Assembly: GCF_021699055.1 (NCBI RefSeq) | Contig: NZ_SSXC01000011.1 | Span: 1 to 64,000 of the forward strand | From: Blastococcus sp. MG754426 | GTDB taxonomy: Bacteria > Actinomycetota > Actinomycetes > Mycobacteriales > Geodermatophilaceae | Direction of reading: 5' to 3' | Length of the DNA stretch: 64,000 nt | Shown: one piece after another, positions 1 through 8,547 of the stretch | Numbering within the stretch: position 1 is the first letter of the stretch | How the letters are laid out: every line of letters starts with the position of its first letter | Made by a program: the position numbers and the translations under genes | Notes under the pieces: generated by a model | The model's database searches: none | Told to the model about the DNA's origin: nothing | What the model saw: only the letters and a program-made list of their open reading frames with translations

Positions 1-711
1 GGTCGGGGCCGGGGCGGGAGCAGGGAGCGTCGCCCCGGAGGGCGGTGCCGGGCGGGTCGGCGGTGGGACGGCCGGGTCCCCCGATCCGCCCTCGATCGTC
101 GTGGGCGGCGACGGGGCGGTGGTGCGTGACGCCGGTGCGGCCGAAGGACCGGGGTCGCTCACGAGGCCGAGCTCGGCCTCGAGGTCGGCGTCGAGGTCGC
201 GTGCGGCCGGACGGGCCGCCTGGCGCAGGGACGTGACGGCCGCCGCGGGGGCACCCGGGAGGAACCAGTCCTCGGCGCCGGCGGGCAGGGCACCGATCGT
301 CGGGATGACCAGCGGCCCCATGCCGGCGTCCTCGGGCAGGACCCAGGCCCGCGGGTCCAGCACGTCGTCGGCGGCCGCCGGGACGGCGCCGGCGGTCGGC
401 ACGGTCGCGCTGCCCAGCGCGAGCAGGGCGGCGGAGCCCAGCCCGCCGGTCACGGCGGCGAGCGCCCGCAACCGGCGGCGGGCCAGCAGCTGGGCGTGGT
501 AGCGCGCCAGCGGTGCGGGCGGCGGGGGTACCGGCCGTACCGGCGCCGCGCGGCGGCGCAGCGGCGCCGCCGGCGGCCGGGCGGCGGAGGGGTCGCGCGG
601 GACCGGTGACGGCCGCCGTGCCGGACCGTCACCGCGGGCAGGCGGGACCGGCTGGGGGTCGCCCCCCGGACCGGCCGCCGGCGTGGGCGGGGGCGAGGTG
701 GTCATCGTCAT
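1..711 (-). CDS. Membrane-anchored or secreted Pro/Ala-rich protein, N-terminal part (partial)
   Basis: An open frame on the minus strand runs from an ATG at 711 to the window edge with no stop, giving 237 codons. A second ATG two codons later (705) is an alternative start. The first ~75 residues are rich in Pro, Ala and Arg and look disordered and cytoplasmic. One hydrophobic segment follows (about residues 85-110, beginning LRALAAVTGG), then an Ala-rich stretch and a Pro/Thr-rich extracytoplasmic linker. This is a single-span membrane protein or one with a late signal sequence. The functional C-terminal domain lies outside the window, so no function can be assigned. Confidence 0.55.
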   Translation of the reverse strand, partial: MTMTTSPPPTPAAGPGGDPQPVPPARGDGPARRPSPVPRDPSAARPPAAPLRRRAAPVRPVPPPPAPLARYHAQLLARRRLRALAAVTGGLGSAALLALGSATVPTAGAVPAAADDVLDPRAWVLPEDAGMGPLVIPTIGALPAGAEDWFLPGAPAAAVTSLRQAARPAARDLDADLEAELGLVSDPGPSAAPASRTTAPSPPTTIEGGSGDPAVPPPTRPAPPSGATLPAPAPAPT

Positions 712-830
712 CACCGCCAGGGTCGGCCAGCCGGGGGAACGTCCGGGGAGGAGCGGTTGAACGCTAACCGGTGGGACCGGTTCGCGGAGGGGACCGGGAG
801 CCGGAACCGGTCCGTCCACCCAACGTTGGG

Positions 831-860
831 GGTCGGCCGGGCCCCCCGGCCTGGCCGACC
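831..860 (-). terminator. Hairpin downstream of the acyl-CoA ligase gene
   Basis: GGTCGGCC (831-838) pairs perfectly with GGCCGACC (853-860) around a GC-rich loop. It lies just after the ligase stop on the minus strand. There is no T-run, as is usual in this GC range. A perfect 12-bp palindrome, CCCAACGTTGGG, at 819-830 lies further downstream and might be an operator for the next gene. Confidence 0.45.
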
Positions 861-867
861 CGCCGCG

Positions 868-2517
868 CTACCGCCCGCGCAGCTCCCGGCGGAGGATCTT
901 CCCGGTCACCGTCTTGGGCAGCTCCTCGACCAGTTCCACGCTGCGCGGGTACTTGTAGGCCGCCATGCGCTCCTTGCAGTGCGCGATGAGCTCCTCCGGG
1001 GTGGTGCTCGACCCCGGCTTGAGGCTGACGAACGCCTTGACGGTCTCCCCGCGCTTCTCGTCGGGGACACCGACCACCGCCGACTCGCGGACCGCCGGGT
1101 GCTCGGCCAGCACGTCCTCCACCTCGCGTGGCCAGACCTTGTATCCCGAGGCGTTGATCATGTCCTTCTTGCGGTCGACGATGAACACCCAGCCCTCGGC
1201 GTTCATGAACCCGACGTCGCCGCTCTTGAGCGCTCCGCCGGGCAGGCCGGCCGCGGTCTCCGCGGGCTTGCCCCAGTAGCCGGCGACCACCTGCGGCCCC
1301 TCGGCGACGATCTCGCCGATCTCGCCGATCGGCAGGTCGCGCCCCTCGTCGTCCTGGATGCGCACCACCGTGTTCGGCGCGGGGACGCCGACCGACAGCG
1401 CGCCCGACACGGGGTCCACCGGGGACGGCGACCCGAACGGGGTCACCGTCATCGGCGAGGTGGTCTCGGTGAGGCCGTAGGCGTTGTGCACCTGCTTGCC
1501 GGTGGCCGCCAGGAAGTTCTGCTCGGCGGTGGGCGAGATCGCCGCCCCGCCGGAGTAGATCGAGGTGAACGAGGCGAAGTGGTCCTTGCTGAACCCCGGC
1601 GCGTTGAGCAGCGCGGTGAAGGCCGTGATCGCCCCGATGGTGAAGGCCGGGCGGTGCTCGGCGAAGGCGTCCAGCACGACCTGGGGCTCGAACCGGTAGG
1701 CCAGCACGAGCGGCGCCGGCACCAGCAGGCTGACGGCGATGTGCCCGATCAGCCCGGTGATGTGGAACAGCGGGGCGACGCCGAAGATCGCGCCGTCCCG
1801 GCCCGCGTGCACCCAGTCCCGGTAGACCTGGGCGGTGAACACCACGTTCCGGTGGGTGTTCATCGCCCCCTTGGGCACGCCGGTGGTGCCCGAGGTGTAG
1901 GTCAGGAACGCCACGTCGTCCGAGCGCAGGCCGACCGGCGGCGGCGCCTGCCCCCGGTGGACGGCGACGAACTCCGCGAAGTCCGTGGTCCCCTCGTGCC
2001 GCTGCCGGGTGACGCCGGCGAACAACCGCTCGTCGTCGCGGGTCTGGAACTCCAGCTCGCTGGTGGTGAGCACCAGGCGCACGCCGGTCCCGGGGACCAC
2101 CTCCCGCGCCACCTGGTCGTACAGCGTCTCCAGGGACAGCAGCACGGTGGCCCCGGAGTCCTCGAGCAGGTAGGAGAGCTCGCGGGCCCGGCTCATCGGG
2201 TTGATCGACACCATGATTCCGCCGGCCTTCCAGGCGGCGACCATGGCGATCACGAACTGCGGCACGTTCTGCAGGTAGACCGCCAGCCGGTCGCCCGGGC
2301 CGAATCCCCGGGCGAGCAGCCCGACGGCGAGGGCGTCGCTGAGCTCGTCGAGCTCCCGGCGGGTGATCGTCCCGTCGAAGTACCGCAGCGCCACGCCGTC
2401 GGGGTCGCGCTCGACGCCCGCCCGGAACATGTCCAGCGCGGTCTCGTGCTCGATGGCGTAGTCGGCCGGCTGGTCGCCGTAGAGCGCCAGCCACGGCCGG
2501 TCGTCGTAGCCGCTCAC
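868..2517 (-). CDS. AMP-dependent synthetase / acyl-CoA ligase (FadD-like)
   Basis: This 549-residue ANL-superfamily enzyme activates a carboxylic acid with ATP to an acyl-AMP and then transfers it to CoA. The P-loop motif YTSGTTGVPKG lies near residue 210, the core motif YGLTETT near 345, and the C-terminal domain ends with PKTVTGKILRRELR, whose Lys is the usual catalytic lysine. The length is typical of fatty or aryl acyl-CoA ligases. The GTG start at 2517 lies four bases after the stop of the upstream cyclase gene, so the two are probably co-transcribed and translationally coupled. The substrate cannot be read from sequence; the neighbouring hydroxyacid dehydrogenase suggests a short hydroxy- or oxo-acid (inference). 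Confidence 0.88.
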   Translation of the reverse strand: MSGYDDRPWLALYGDQPADYAIEHETALDMFRAGVERDPDGVALRYFDGTITRRELDELSDALAVGLLARGFGPGDRLAVYLQNVPQFVIAMVAAWKAGGIMVSINPMSRARELSYLLEDSGATVLLSLETLYDQVAREVVPGTGVRLVLTTSELEFQTRDDERLFAGVTRQRHEGTTDFAEFVAVHRGQAPPPVGLRSDDVAFLTYTSGTTGVPKGAMNTHRNVVFTAQVYRDWVHAGRDGAIFGVAPLFHITGLIGHIAVSLLVPAPLVLAYRFEPQVVLDAFAEHRPAFTIGAITAFTALLNAPGFSKDHFASFTSIYSGGAAISPTAEQNFLAATGKQVHNAYGLTETTSPMTVTPFGSPSPVDPVSGALSVGVPAPNTVVRIQDDEGRDLPIGEIGEIVAEGPQVVAGYWGKPAETAAGLPGGALKSGDVGFMNAEGWVFIVDRKKDMINASGYKVWPREVEDVLAEHPAVRESAVVGVPDEKRGETVKAFVSLKPGSSTTPEELIAHCKERMAAYKYPRSVELVEELPKTVTGKILRRELRGR

Positions 2518-2521
2518 GGCG

Positions 2522-3490
2522 CTACTTGATGACGACGGGGTTGACGGGGGTGCCCGCGGCCTTGGCGACCTTCAGCGGGGCCGCGACGTAGAGGAAGGCG
2601 TACTGCCCGTCCTCGGCGCAGTCGGCGGCCAGCTGCTCCAGGTCGGCGATCTCGGTGAGCGTGACGCCGAGGTTGCGCATCAGCGCGTTGTGCAGCACCA
2701 GCGCCACCCCGTTGTTCGGGTCGAAGGTGACCTCGTTGGCGATCGTGTCGGTGACCAGGTTGGGGATCTCCATGTCCTGGAACCACTGCACCAGCTCGGG
2801 GGAGTAGACCAGGCCGGGCTCGTTGAAGCCCTCGTAGAAGGCCTCGCCCTGCTCGTGGAACAGCTGCAGGAAGTTGGTGCGCACGACCAGGATGTCCCGC
2901 TTCTCGATGGGCGTGCCCTGGGCCTCGGCGCAGGCGACGAGGTCCTCGTGGGTGAAGGTCTCGCCCTTGTCGAGGGTGGGCTTCCCGCGGAAGCGCGCCA
3001 TGTCCAGCAGCACGGCCCGCCCGACGACGCCGCGCTGGGCGATCGGCTCCACGCTGGCCTTCTCCAGCCCGCCGACGGTCGTGCGGGCGTCGTAGCCGTT
3101 CCAGATCTTGCCGTCGTACCAGAGGTGGCCCAGCGCGTCGTACTGCGTCGAGCCCTGCAGGTAGGCGTCGATCTTGTCGTCGGCGTAGTGCAGGCCGCCG
3201 GGGTACTGCGCGCCCTTGCCGCCCTCGTCCCAGTCGCTCTCGTCGAGCACCTGGGTGCGGACGGCGGGGGTGCGACCGGGCCAGACCGGGTCGCCCTTCG
3301 GGTCGCCGATGAGCCGCTGCAGCGTGAAGACCTTGCCCGAGCGCACCAGCTTCACCGCGGCGAGCACCTGCTCCGGGCCCAGGTAGTTCAGCGCCCCGAC
3401 CTCGTCGTCGGGCCCCCACTTGCCCCAGTTGGTGGGCGCGTCCTTGAGCAGGTCGCCGAGGTACGGGGCGGTCGCGGGGGTGTCGGTCAC
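2522..3490 (-). CDS. Cyclase family protein (kynurenine formamidase-like fold)
   Basis: The 322-residue product belongs to the cyclase/KynB-like metal-dependent hydrolase family. It has the conserved N-terminal WGxxDExGALNYL pattern, the DALGHLWYDG segment where the family carries its metal-binding HxGTHxD region, and a late hydrophobic core. The GTG at 3490 is chosen because GGGAGG lies a few bases upstream and homologous proteins begin at this point; the frame stays open further upstream without coding character. The family includes amide and lactone hydrolases of small aromatic or aliphatic compounds. Here the HxGTHxD motif is only partly matched (GHLWYDG), so catalytic status is uncertain. 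It heads a two-gene operon with the acyl-CoA ligase. Confidence 0.8.
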   Translation of the reverse strand: MTDTPATAPYLGDLLKDAPTNWGKWGPDDEVGALNYLGPEQVLAAVKLVRSGKVFTLQRLIGDPKGDPVWPGRTPAVRTQVLDESDWDEGGKGAQYPGGLHYADDKIDAYLQGSTQYDALGHLWYDGKIWNGYDARTTVGGLEKASVEPIAQRGVVGRAVLLDMARFRGKPTLDKGETFTHEDLVACAEAQGTPIEKRDILVVRTNFLQLFHEQGEAFYEGFNEPGLVYSPELVQWFQDMEIPNLVTDTIANEVTFDPNNGVALVLHNALMRNLGVTLTEIADLEQLAADCAEDGQYAFLYVAAPLKVAKAAGTPVNPVVIK

Positions 3491-3549
3491 GGGTGCCTCC
3501 CGGGCTGGTCGGAGGCCCGCCCGTCGGGCGGGCGGGGCAGTCCACGGAG

Positions 3550-3590
3550 TGTTGCGCCGGTGTGGTGGGAGCCACAACCGGTGTGCAACA
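3550..3590. promoter_or_regulatory. Putative operator dyad between divergent cyclase and Fe-ADH genes
   Basis: The divergent intergenic region holds nested inverted repeats: TGTTGC (3550-3555) against GCAACA (3585-3590), and TGTGG (3561-3565) against CCACA (3572-3576). A further related GGTGCAACC element follows at 3594-3602. The placement between two divergent catabolic genes fits binding of a shared regulator, but none is encoded next to it. Assignment rests only on symmetry. Confidence 0.35.
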
Positions 3591-3643
3591 TTCGGTGCAA
3601 CCGCGCACCGCCGTCGCACCTGAGCAGTCCAGGGGAGAGACCG

Positions 3644-4936
3644 ATGACCAGCAGCACCGTGCCCGGCAACCCGGAGTCCGTCTTCACCTACGGGGCGCCG
3701 CAGCTGAAGTTCGGCAACGGGGCCTCCGACGAGATCGGCTTCGACCTCAGCCGGTACGGCGTGCGCCGGGTGCTGGTCGTCACCGACCCCGGCGTGGCGG
3801 CCACCGGGCACCCGCAGCGGGTGGCCGACCAGATGGCGCAGTTCGGCATCGAGGCCCGGGTGTTCGACGGCGTGCACGTGGAGCCGACCGACGTGAGCCT
3901 GGTCGAGGCCATCGACGAGGCCCGCTCCTCGGGCCCGTGGGACGCCTTCGTCGCCGTCGGCGGGGGGTCGAGCATCGACACCGCGAAGGCGATCAACCTG
4001 CTCACCACCAACCCCGGCGAGCTCATGGACTACGTCAACGTGCCGGTCGGGAAGGGGCAGGCACCGTCGCAGCCGCTCAAGCCCCTGGTCGCCGTCCCGA
4101 CGACGACCGGCACCGGCTCGGAGAGCACCACGATCTGCGTGATGGACGTGATCGCCCAGCGGGTGAAGACCGGCATCAGCCACGCCTGGCTGCGGCCCAC
4201 CCTCGCCGTCATCGACCCCGACCTCACGCTGAGCCAGCCGCCCGGGGTCACGGCGGCCTCCGGCATGGACATCCTCTGCCACGCGCTGGAGAGCTACACC
4301 GCCCGCTGGTACACGACCTACGACCGCAAGAGCCCCGACCAGCGGGTGCCCTACTGCGGCTCCAACCCCATCTCGGACATGTGGTCGGAGAAGGCGATGA
4401 GCCTGCTGGCCGGCTCCTTCCGCACCGCCGTCCGGAACGGGGAGGACGCGCAGGCCCGTTCGGACATGGCGATCGCCGCCACCTTCGCCGGCATGGGCTT
4501 CGGCAACGCGGGCGTGCACATCCCGCACGCCAACGCCTACCCGATCGCCGGGCAGGTGAAGGACTTCCACCCCAAGGACTACCCGGCCGGCGAGCCGATG
4601 GTGCCGCACGGGATGTCGGTGGCGCTGACCGCACCCGAGGCGTTCCGCTTCACCTTCGAGGCATCGCCGGAGCGGCACGTCCGCGCCGCGGAGCTGCTCG
4701 CGCCCGGCGCCGACCGCCCGTCGGACGCCGCCGAGTTCCTGCCCACGGTGCTGGCCGACCTGATGCGCGACATCGACATCCCCAACGGGGTGGGCGCGGT
4801 CGGGTTCGGCGAGGGGGACATCCCCGAGCTGGTCGACGGCGCGATGAAGCAGCAGCGGCTGCTGGCCACCTGTCCGCGGGCGGTCACCGAGGACGACCTC
4901 GCCGGGATCTTCCGCCGGTCGATCTCCCTGTGGTGA
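3644..4936 (+). CDS. Iron-containing alcohol dehydrogenase, hydroxyacid-oxoacid transhydrogenase type
   Basis: The 430-residue protein is a group III alcohol dehydrogenase. The N-terminal nucleotide domain carries GGGSSIDTAKA (about residues 108-118) and PTTTGTGSE. The C-terminal helical domain carries the metal ligands in GMDILCHALES, GVHIPHANAYP and VPHGMSVAL. Length and the VPHG region best match ADHFE1/HOT-type enzymes, which couple oxidation of 4-hydroxybutyrate to reduction of 2-oxoglutarate; plain 4-hydroxybutyrate or lactaldehyde dehydrogenases are alternatives. GGGGAGAG lies 5-12 bases before the ATG at 3644, which decides the start. It is transcribed divergently from the cyclase/ligase operon and probably belongs to the same pathway. 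Confidence 0.87.
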   Translation: MTSSTVPGNPESVFTYGAPQLKFGNGASDEIGFDLSRYGVRRVLVVTDPGVAATGHPQRVADQMAQFGIEARVFDGVHVEPTDVSLVEAIDEARSSGPWDAFVAVGGGSSIDTAKAINLLTTNPGELMDYVNVPVGKGQAPSQPLKPLVAVPTTTGTGSESTTICVMDVIAQRVKTGISHAWLRPTLAVIDPDLTLSQPPGVTAASGMDILCHALESYTARWYTTYDRKSPDQRVPYCGSNPISDMWSEKAMSLLAGSFRTAVRNGEDAQARSDMAIAATFAGMGFGNAGVHIPHANAYPIAGQVKDFHPKDYPAGEPMVPHGMSVALTAPEAFRFTFEASPERHVRAAELLAPGADRPSDAAEFLPTVLADLMRDIDIPNGVGAVGFGEGDIPELVDGAMKQQRLLATCPRAVTEDDLAGIFRRSISLW

Positions 4937-4942
4937 GGCGGC

Positions 4943-5374
4943 TCAGCGGGGGGCGACGACGGTCTTGGTGACCTGGCCGGTGGCCACCAGCACGCCGTCC
5001 ACGGTGGCCTCCGCCCGCATGAACGCGACCGCGCGGCCGCGCCGCAGCACGGTGGCGGTGACCTCCACCTCGGCCCCGGCGCCCACCGGCCGCAGCAGCG
5101 ATGCCGAGACGTCGTGGGTGACGGCGTGCTCGCCCTCGCCCAGGTGCGGGAGCAGCGCGAGGAACGAGGCGACGTCGAGCAGGGCGTAGACGACGCCGCC
5201 GTGCAGCATCCCGGCCGGGTTTTGCGCGGCCGGGCCCACCGGGAACCGGATGCCGGCCGCCGGGTCGGCCTCGTCGCGCAGCCCGACACCGAGGAACCGG
5301 TGCAGCGGGATGTCGAGGACGGTCTGCACGAGGGCTCGGGGGACGGGGGCGCCGGTCACCGGGTCAGCATCCAT
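4943..5374 (-). CDS. PaaI family hotdog thioesterase
   Basis: The 143-residue single hotdog-domain protein has the PaaI signature NPAGMLHGGVVYALLDVAS (about residues 49-67), in which the Asn, His-Gly-Gly and Asp form the active-site region. Such enzymes hydrolyse acyl-CoA thioesters, often aryl or hydroxyacyl-CoA. The ATG at 5374 is preferred over the longer open frame because homologues begin at about this distance from the hotdog core. It converges with the iron-dependent dehydrogenase (stop-to-stop distance six bases). Proximity to an acyl-CoA ligase suggests CoA recycling in the same pathway. Confidence 0.82.
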   Translation of the reverse strand: MDADPVTGAPVPRALVQTVLDIPLHRFLGVGLRDEADPAAGIRFPVGPAAQNPAGMLHGGVVYALLDVASFLALLPHLGEGEHAVTHDVSASLLRPVGAGAEVEVTATVLRRGRAVAFMRAEATVDGVLVATGQVTKTVVAPR

Positions 5375-5476
5375 CAACAGCCCCGACCGCTTCCCACAGC
5401 CCCCGCCCGAGCGCCGCGAGGAGGCGTCCGGCGCTCCTAGGCTCCGCCCTGGTCCGGGGACCGGGAGGAGGCTGCG

Positions 5477-5890
5477 GTGGGTGCGTACGGGGATCCGGAG
5501 GGCCTGGACGAGCTGGCCGCGGAGCTGGCGCAGCGCGCACGGGCGGTGCGGGCGGCGGGGGAGGAGCACCGCCTCGCGGGGGCGCGCACCCGCTGGGTCT
5601 CCGACGCGGCCACGGCCCACCGCCGTCAGCTGGCCCGCGACTGCGCGGAGGTGCAGGCCGCGGCCGACGCCCTCGAGGGGGTGGCCGGCCTGCTGCGCCG
5701 GCACGCCGACGAGGTCCGCGCCCGGCTGGCGGCGATCGACCGTGCGGAGCAGGCGGTCCGCTCGTGGCTCGCCCGGCAGGCGGCCCGGGGCGGCGACCTG
5801 CTGGACGACGTCGTCGGGGAGCTGCCCGAGGCGGGCGCGGACGCCTGGCGGGCGCTCTCGGCCCGGTTGAGCCGGGCCGGCCTCTGGTGA
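5477..5890 (+). CDS. Small helical WXG100-like protein
   Basis: The 137-residue product begins with GTG. It is almost entirely alpha-helical, with heptad-like Leu/Ala spacing over residues 10-95 and a central TRWVSDAATAHRRQL segment. Trp-Val-Ser between two helices resembles the WxG turn of ESX/WXG100 proteins, although the Gly is replaced. Its stop overlaps the GTG of the next gene (GTGA), so the two form a pair. In actinobacteria, WXG100-like helical proteins next to a large hydrolase with a helical N-terminus are often a chaperone/effector type VII pair. That role is inferred from architecture, not proven. Confidence 0.6.
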   Translation: MGAYGDPEGLDELAAELAQRARAVRAAGEEHRLAGARTRWVSDAATAHRRQLARDCAEVQAAADALEGVAGLLRRHADEVRARLAAIDRAEQAVRSWLARQAARGGDLLDDVVGELPEAGADAWRALSARLSRAGLW

Positions 5891-7296
5891 CCGGCGCACC
5901 GGTCACCGGGATCGCGGTCCGCGGCGGCGCGGGCGGCGTGGAGGCCGACCTCGCCGACCTCGCCGCCCTGGCCGGGAGCAGCCTCGCCCTCGTCGAGGCG
6001 CTGGCGGCCACCGGCGCGGCCTGCCACGCGGTGCTCGCCGATCCCGACCTGCTCGCCTCGGCGCTGCTCGACCCGGTCGCCGTCGCGCGGTTCCAGGCGG
6101 CGCTGCTGACCGCGCTCGACGGGCCGGGCGGCCTCACGGCGCTCGCGGTGACCCTCACCGCGCGGGCGGCGACCCTGCGGGCGGCGGCCGAGGCGTACGC
6201 GGCCGCGGACGCCGCCCTCGCCGCGCTGCTCGACGACCTGCACTGGGCGGCCGGGTTCGTCCCGGAGGCCGCGGTGGGCGGGCTGCTGCTCGCCGGGGCG
6301 GGGCAGGTGGTGACCGACCCGGCGGGCGCCGTGGTGGCGGCGCGCGACCTGGCCGGCGACCCCGAGCGCTGGCTGACCGAGCACCCGGGCGTGGTGGGCC
6401 ACGTCGTCAACGCCGCCCCCGGCACGGCGTCGCGGGCGGCGGTGGGCACCGGGGGGCTGCTCTCCCCGTGGCTCGGTGGGGGCGACGTCCGGTCCGCCGC
6501 CGCCCGGCTGGGCCGGCTCTGGCCGGACGGGGCGCCCGTCGTGGCCCGCCGCCCCGACGACCGGCGCCCCGCCGCCGTGCGACCGCCCCGGGGCACGGCG
6601 GATCTGCTCGCGGCGCTGCACCTGCGGTCGGCGGGGTCCGGCGCCGACCGCGACCACATCGGGGTCCGGGTGCTCACCCGCGCCGACGGCACGACCGCCT
6701 ACGTCGTGGACATCCCCGGCACCGGCGACTGGGCCCTGCCGGGAGGTGAGGTGAACCCGGCCAGCAACGACCTGGGCACCAACCTGCGCGTGCTCGGCGG
6801 GGAGGTCACGACGCGGCAGCGGGCGATCGCCGAGGCGCTGCGGCGGTCCGGCGCGGGCCCCGCGGACCCGGTGCTGCTCGTCGGGCACAGCCAGGGCGGG
6901 ATGGTGGCCGCGCAGGCCGCCCACGACGCCGGGACGCCCGACTTCCCCTACGACGTCCGCGGTGTGCTGGCCGCCGGCGCGCCGATCGGCCGGGTGGAGG
7001 TCCCGGCGCGGGTCCAGGTGCTGGCGCTGGAGAACGCGCACGACGTCGTCGCCCACCTCGACGGCCGCGGCAACGACGACGACCCGAACGTGACCACCGT
7101 GACCTTCGCCCGGCCGACCGGGGCCGTCGCCACCGCGCACGGGCTCCAGGGCAGCTACCTGCCCGGCGCCCGGGCCGTCGACCGCACCGACGGTCCCTCG
7201 CTCGCGGCCTTCCGCGCGAGCGCGGCGCCCTTCCTCGCCGGGCCGGGCGAGGACGTGACCGTCGTGGCCCACGTCTACGCGATCGGCCGGGGGTGA
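5887..7296 (+). CDS. Helical N-terminal domain plus alpha/beta hydrolase
   Basis: This 469-residue protein starts at a GTG overlapping the previous stop. Residues 1-170 are Ala/Leu-rich helices without a signal peptide. The C-terminal half is an alpha/beta hydrolase with the nucleophile elbow GHSQGG (about residue 337), strands VYVVDIPGTG-like before it, and a late Asp/His region. The layout, with a helical domain and a serine hydrolase encoded just after a WXG100-like gene, resembles actinobacterial proteins linked to type VII secretion. No ESX machinery is visible in the window. The substrate is unknown; a lipid or peptidoglycan-associated ester is plausible. Confidence 0.7.
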   Translation: MTGAPVTGIAVRGGAGGVEADLADLAALAGSSLALVEALAATGAACHAVLADPDLLASALLDPVAVARFQAALLTALDGPGGLTALAVTLTARAATLRAAAEAYAAADAALAALLDDLHWAAGFVPEAAVGGLLLAGAGQVVTDPAGAVVAARDLAGDPERWLTEHPGVVGHVVNAAPGTASRAAVGTGGLLSPWLGGGDVRSAAARLGRLWPDGAPVVARRPDDRRPAAVRPPRGTADLLAALHLRSAGSGADRDHIGVRVLTRADGTTAYVVDIPGTGDWALPGGEVNPASNDLGTNLRVLGGEVTTRQRAIAEALRRSGAGPADPVLLVGHSQGGMVAAQAAHDAGTPDFPYDVRGVLAAGAPIGRVEVPARVQVLALENAHDVVAHLDGRGNDDDPNVTTVTFARPTGAVATAHGLQGSYLPGARAVDRTDGPSLAAFRASAAPFLAGPGEDVTVVAHVYAIGRG

Positions 7297-7304
7297 GCGC
7301 TGGC

Positions 7305-7310
7305 TAGGCT
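7305..7310 (+). promoter_or_regulatory. -10 element of a leaderless promoter (TAGGCT)
   Basis: TAGGCT is followed by exactly six bases and then the GTG start at 7317. With transcription starting about seven bases after a -10 box, the message would begin at the start codon. The same arrangement occurs at 12705-12710. Confidence 0.5.
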
Positions 7311-7316
7311 GCCCGC

Positions 7317-8234
7317 GTGGCGGCGGCGGCGGTGGTGCTGCCGGAGTTCTCGCTCATCGTCCTGGGCGTGGTGCTGCGCCGCTGGGCCTGGCGGGCGCCG
7401 GGCTTCTGGGTCGACCTCGAGCGCCTCGTCTACTTCGTGCTGTTCCCCGCCCTCCTCGTGCGGACCACGCTGGCGGCCGACCTCGCCGCGGGCGGCACCG
7501 GCAGCGCCCTGCTGGCGGCTCTCGGGGCTCTCGCCGCCGGCGCGCTGGTGGGCGCGCTCGTGCGCTGGTTCCCCGGCGTCGACCGGGTGACCGCCGCCTC
7601 GGGCTGGCAGACGGCGTTCCGCTTCAACACCTTCCTCGCCCTGGCCCTGGTCGACGACCGCGGTCCGGCCGCGCTCGCGCTCATGGGGGTGCTGCTGGGC
7701 GTCACGGTGCCCGCGGTCAACGTGCTCGCGGTGGTGGCCCTCGCCAACGGCACCGCCACGACGAGCGGTCGCGGGGCGGTGCTCGGCGCGCTCGGTGCCG
7801 TGGTCCGCAACCCGCTCATCGTCGCGACCGTCGTGGGCCTGCTCGGCAACGTCGCGGGCCTCGCGCTGCCGGACCCGGTCGACGCCACGCTCGGCCGGAT
7901 CGCGGCCGCGGCGGTGCCGCTGGGGCTGCTGACCGTCGGTGCGGCGCTCCGCCTGCGGGGGATGGACCGGAGCGGCTGGCTGCTCTCCGGCTTCCTGGCG
8001 GCGGTCAAGCTGCTCGTGGTGCCGGCGACCGCCCTGGCCCTGGTGGTGCTCCTCGGGGTGGAGGGCGACCAGCGGGCGGTGGTGCTGGCGTTCGCGGTGG
8101 TCCCCCCGGCCACCGCGTCCTACGTCCTGGCGGCGCGGATGGGCGGCAACGGCGGCTTCGTGTCCGCGCACATCTCGGTGGCGACCACCGCGGCGCTGGT
8201 CACCGTGCCGCTCTGGCTGCTGCTCACCGGGTGA
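7317..8234 (+). CDS. AEC family (auxin efflux carrier-like) transporter
   Basis: The 305-residue protein is highly hydrophobic with about ten membrane segments in two five-helix halves, typical of the AEC/MleP carrier family. It has the conserved NPLIVATVVGLL-type segment near residue 165 and a second-half motif AAVKLLVVPATAL near 225. Members export or exchange organic acids such as malate; the substrate is not predictable here. The GTG start has no ribosome-binding site and lies six bases after a -10-like box, consistent with leaderless translation. Its last 11 bases overlap the end of the convergent RsbU_N-like gene. Confidence 0.8.
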   Translation: MAAAAVVLPEFSLIVLGVVLRRWAWRAPGFWVDLERLVYFVLFPALLVRTTLAADLAAGGTGSALLAALGALAAGALVGALVRWFPGVDRVTAASGWQTAFRFNTFLALALVDDRGPAALALMGVLLGVTVPAVNVLAVVALANGTATTSGRGAVLGALGAVVRNPLIVATVVGLLGNVAGLALPDPVDATLGRIAAAAVPLGLLTVGAALRLRGMDRSGWLLSGFLAAVKLLVVPATALALVVLLGVEGDQRAVVLAFAVVPPATASYVLAARMGGNGGFVSAHISVATTAALVTVPLWLLLTG

Positions 8235-8547
8235 CCGGGGGCGGTCCCGACCGCGGTCCCCGCCCGCCCGGTGAGCGGCGCTGCGACATGTCGTAGCTGG
8301 CGACGACCTCGAGCAGGAAGTCCGACGCGGCCTCGGCGACCGCCGGCACCTCGTCGGGGGAGGTGGTCCGCAGCACCTCGACGAGGACGTCGTGGTGGAC
8401 GCGGACCACCTCGAGCAGGCTGATGCCCCCGGCCAGCGCCTTGCGCCCCAGCTCGTACCCGGCGTGCAGCGATGACTCCTGCCGGTGGCCGAGGTGGCGC
8501 AGCAGGGCAGCGCGGTGGTCCCGGCGCAGGTCCTCGACGGGCGTCAC
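8224..8547 (-). CDS. Stand-alone RsbU N-terminal domain protein
   Basis: The 107-residue product matches the small helical domain found at the N-terminus of the phosphatase RsbU, where it binds the switch kinase RsbT. Visible features are the GRKALAGGISLLEVVRVHHD segment and the downstream helix with FLLEVVASYDM. No PP2C phosphatase domain follows, so the protein could act only as a docking or sequestering partner. It is the last gene of the stressosome-type operon; its GTG overlaps the rsbS stop by four bases. The function as an RsbT-module binding protein is inference from the family and the operon. Confidence 0.68.
   Translation of the reverse strand: MTPVEDLRRDHRAALLRHLGHRQESSLHAGYELGRKALAGGISLLEVVRVHHDVLVEVLRTTSPDEVPAVAEAASDFLLEVVASYDMSQRRSPGGRGPRSGPPPVTR

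Noticed and set aside
757-2529. Long plus-strand open frame opposite the acyl-CoA ligase gene
   Set aside because: The translation is low-complexity (His, Gly, Val, Arg) and antisense to a gene with intact AMP-binding motifs.
2690-3643. In-frame upstream extension of the Fe-ADH gene
   Set aside because: It is antisense to the cyclase gene; a good ribosome-binding site and family length support the start at 3644.
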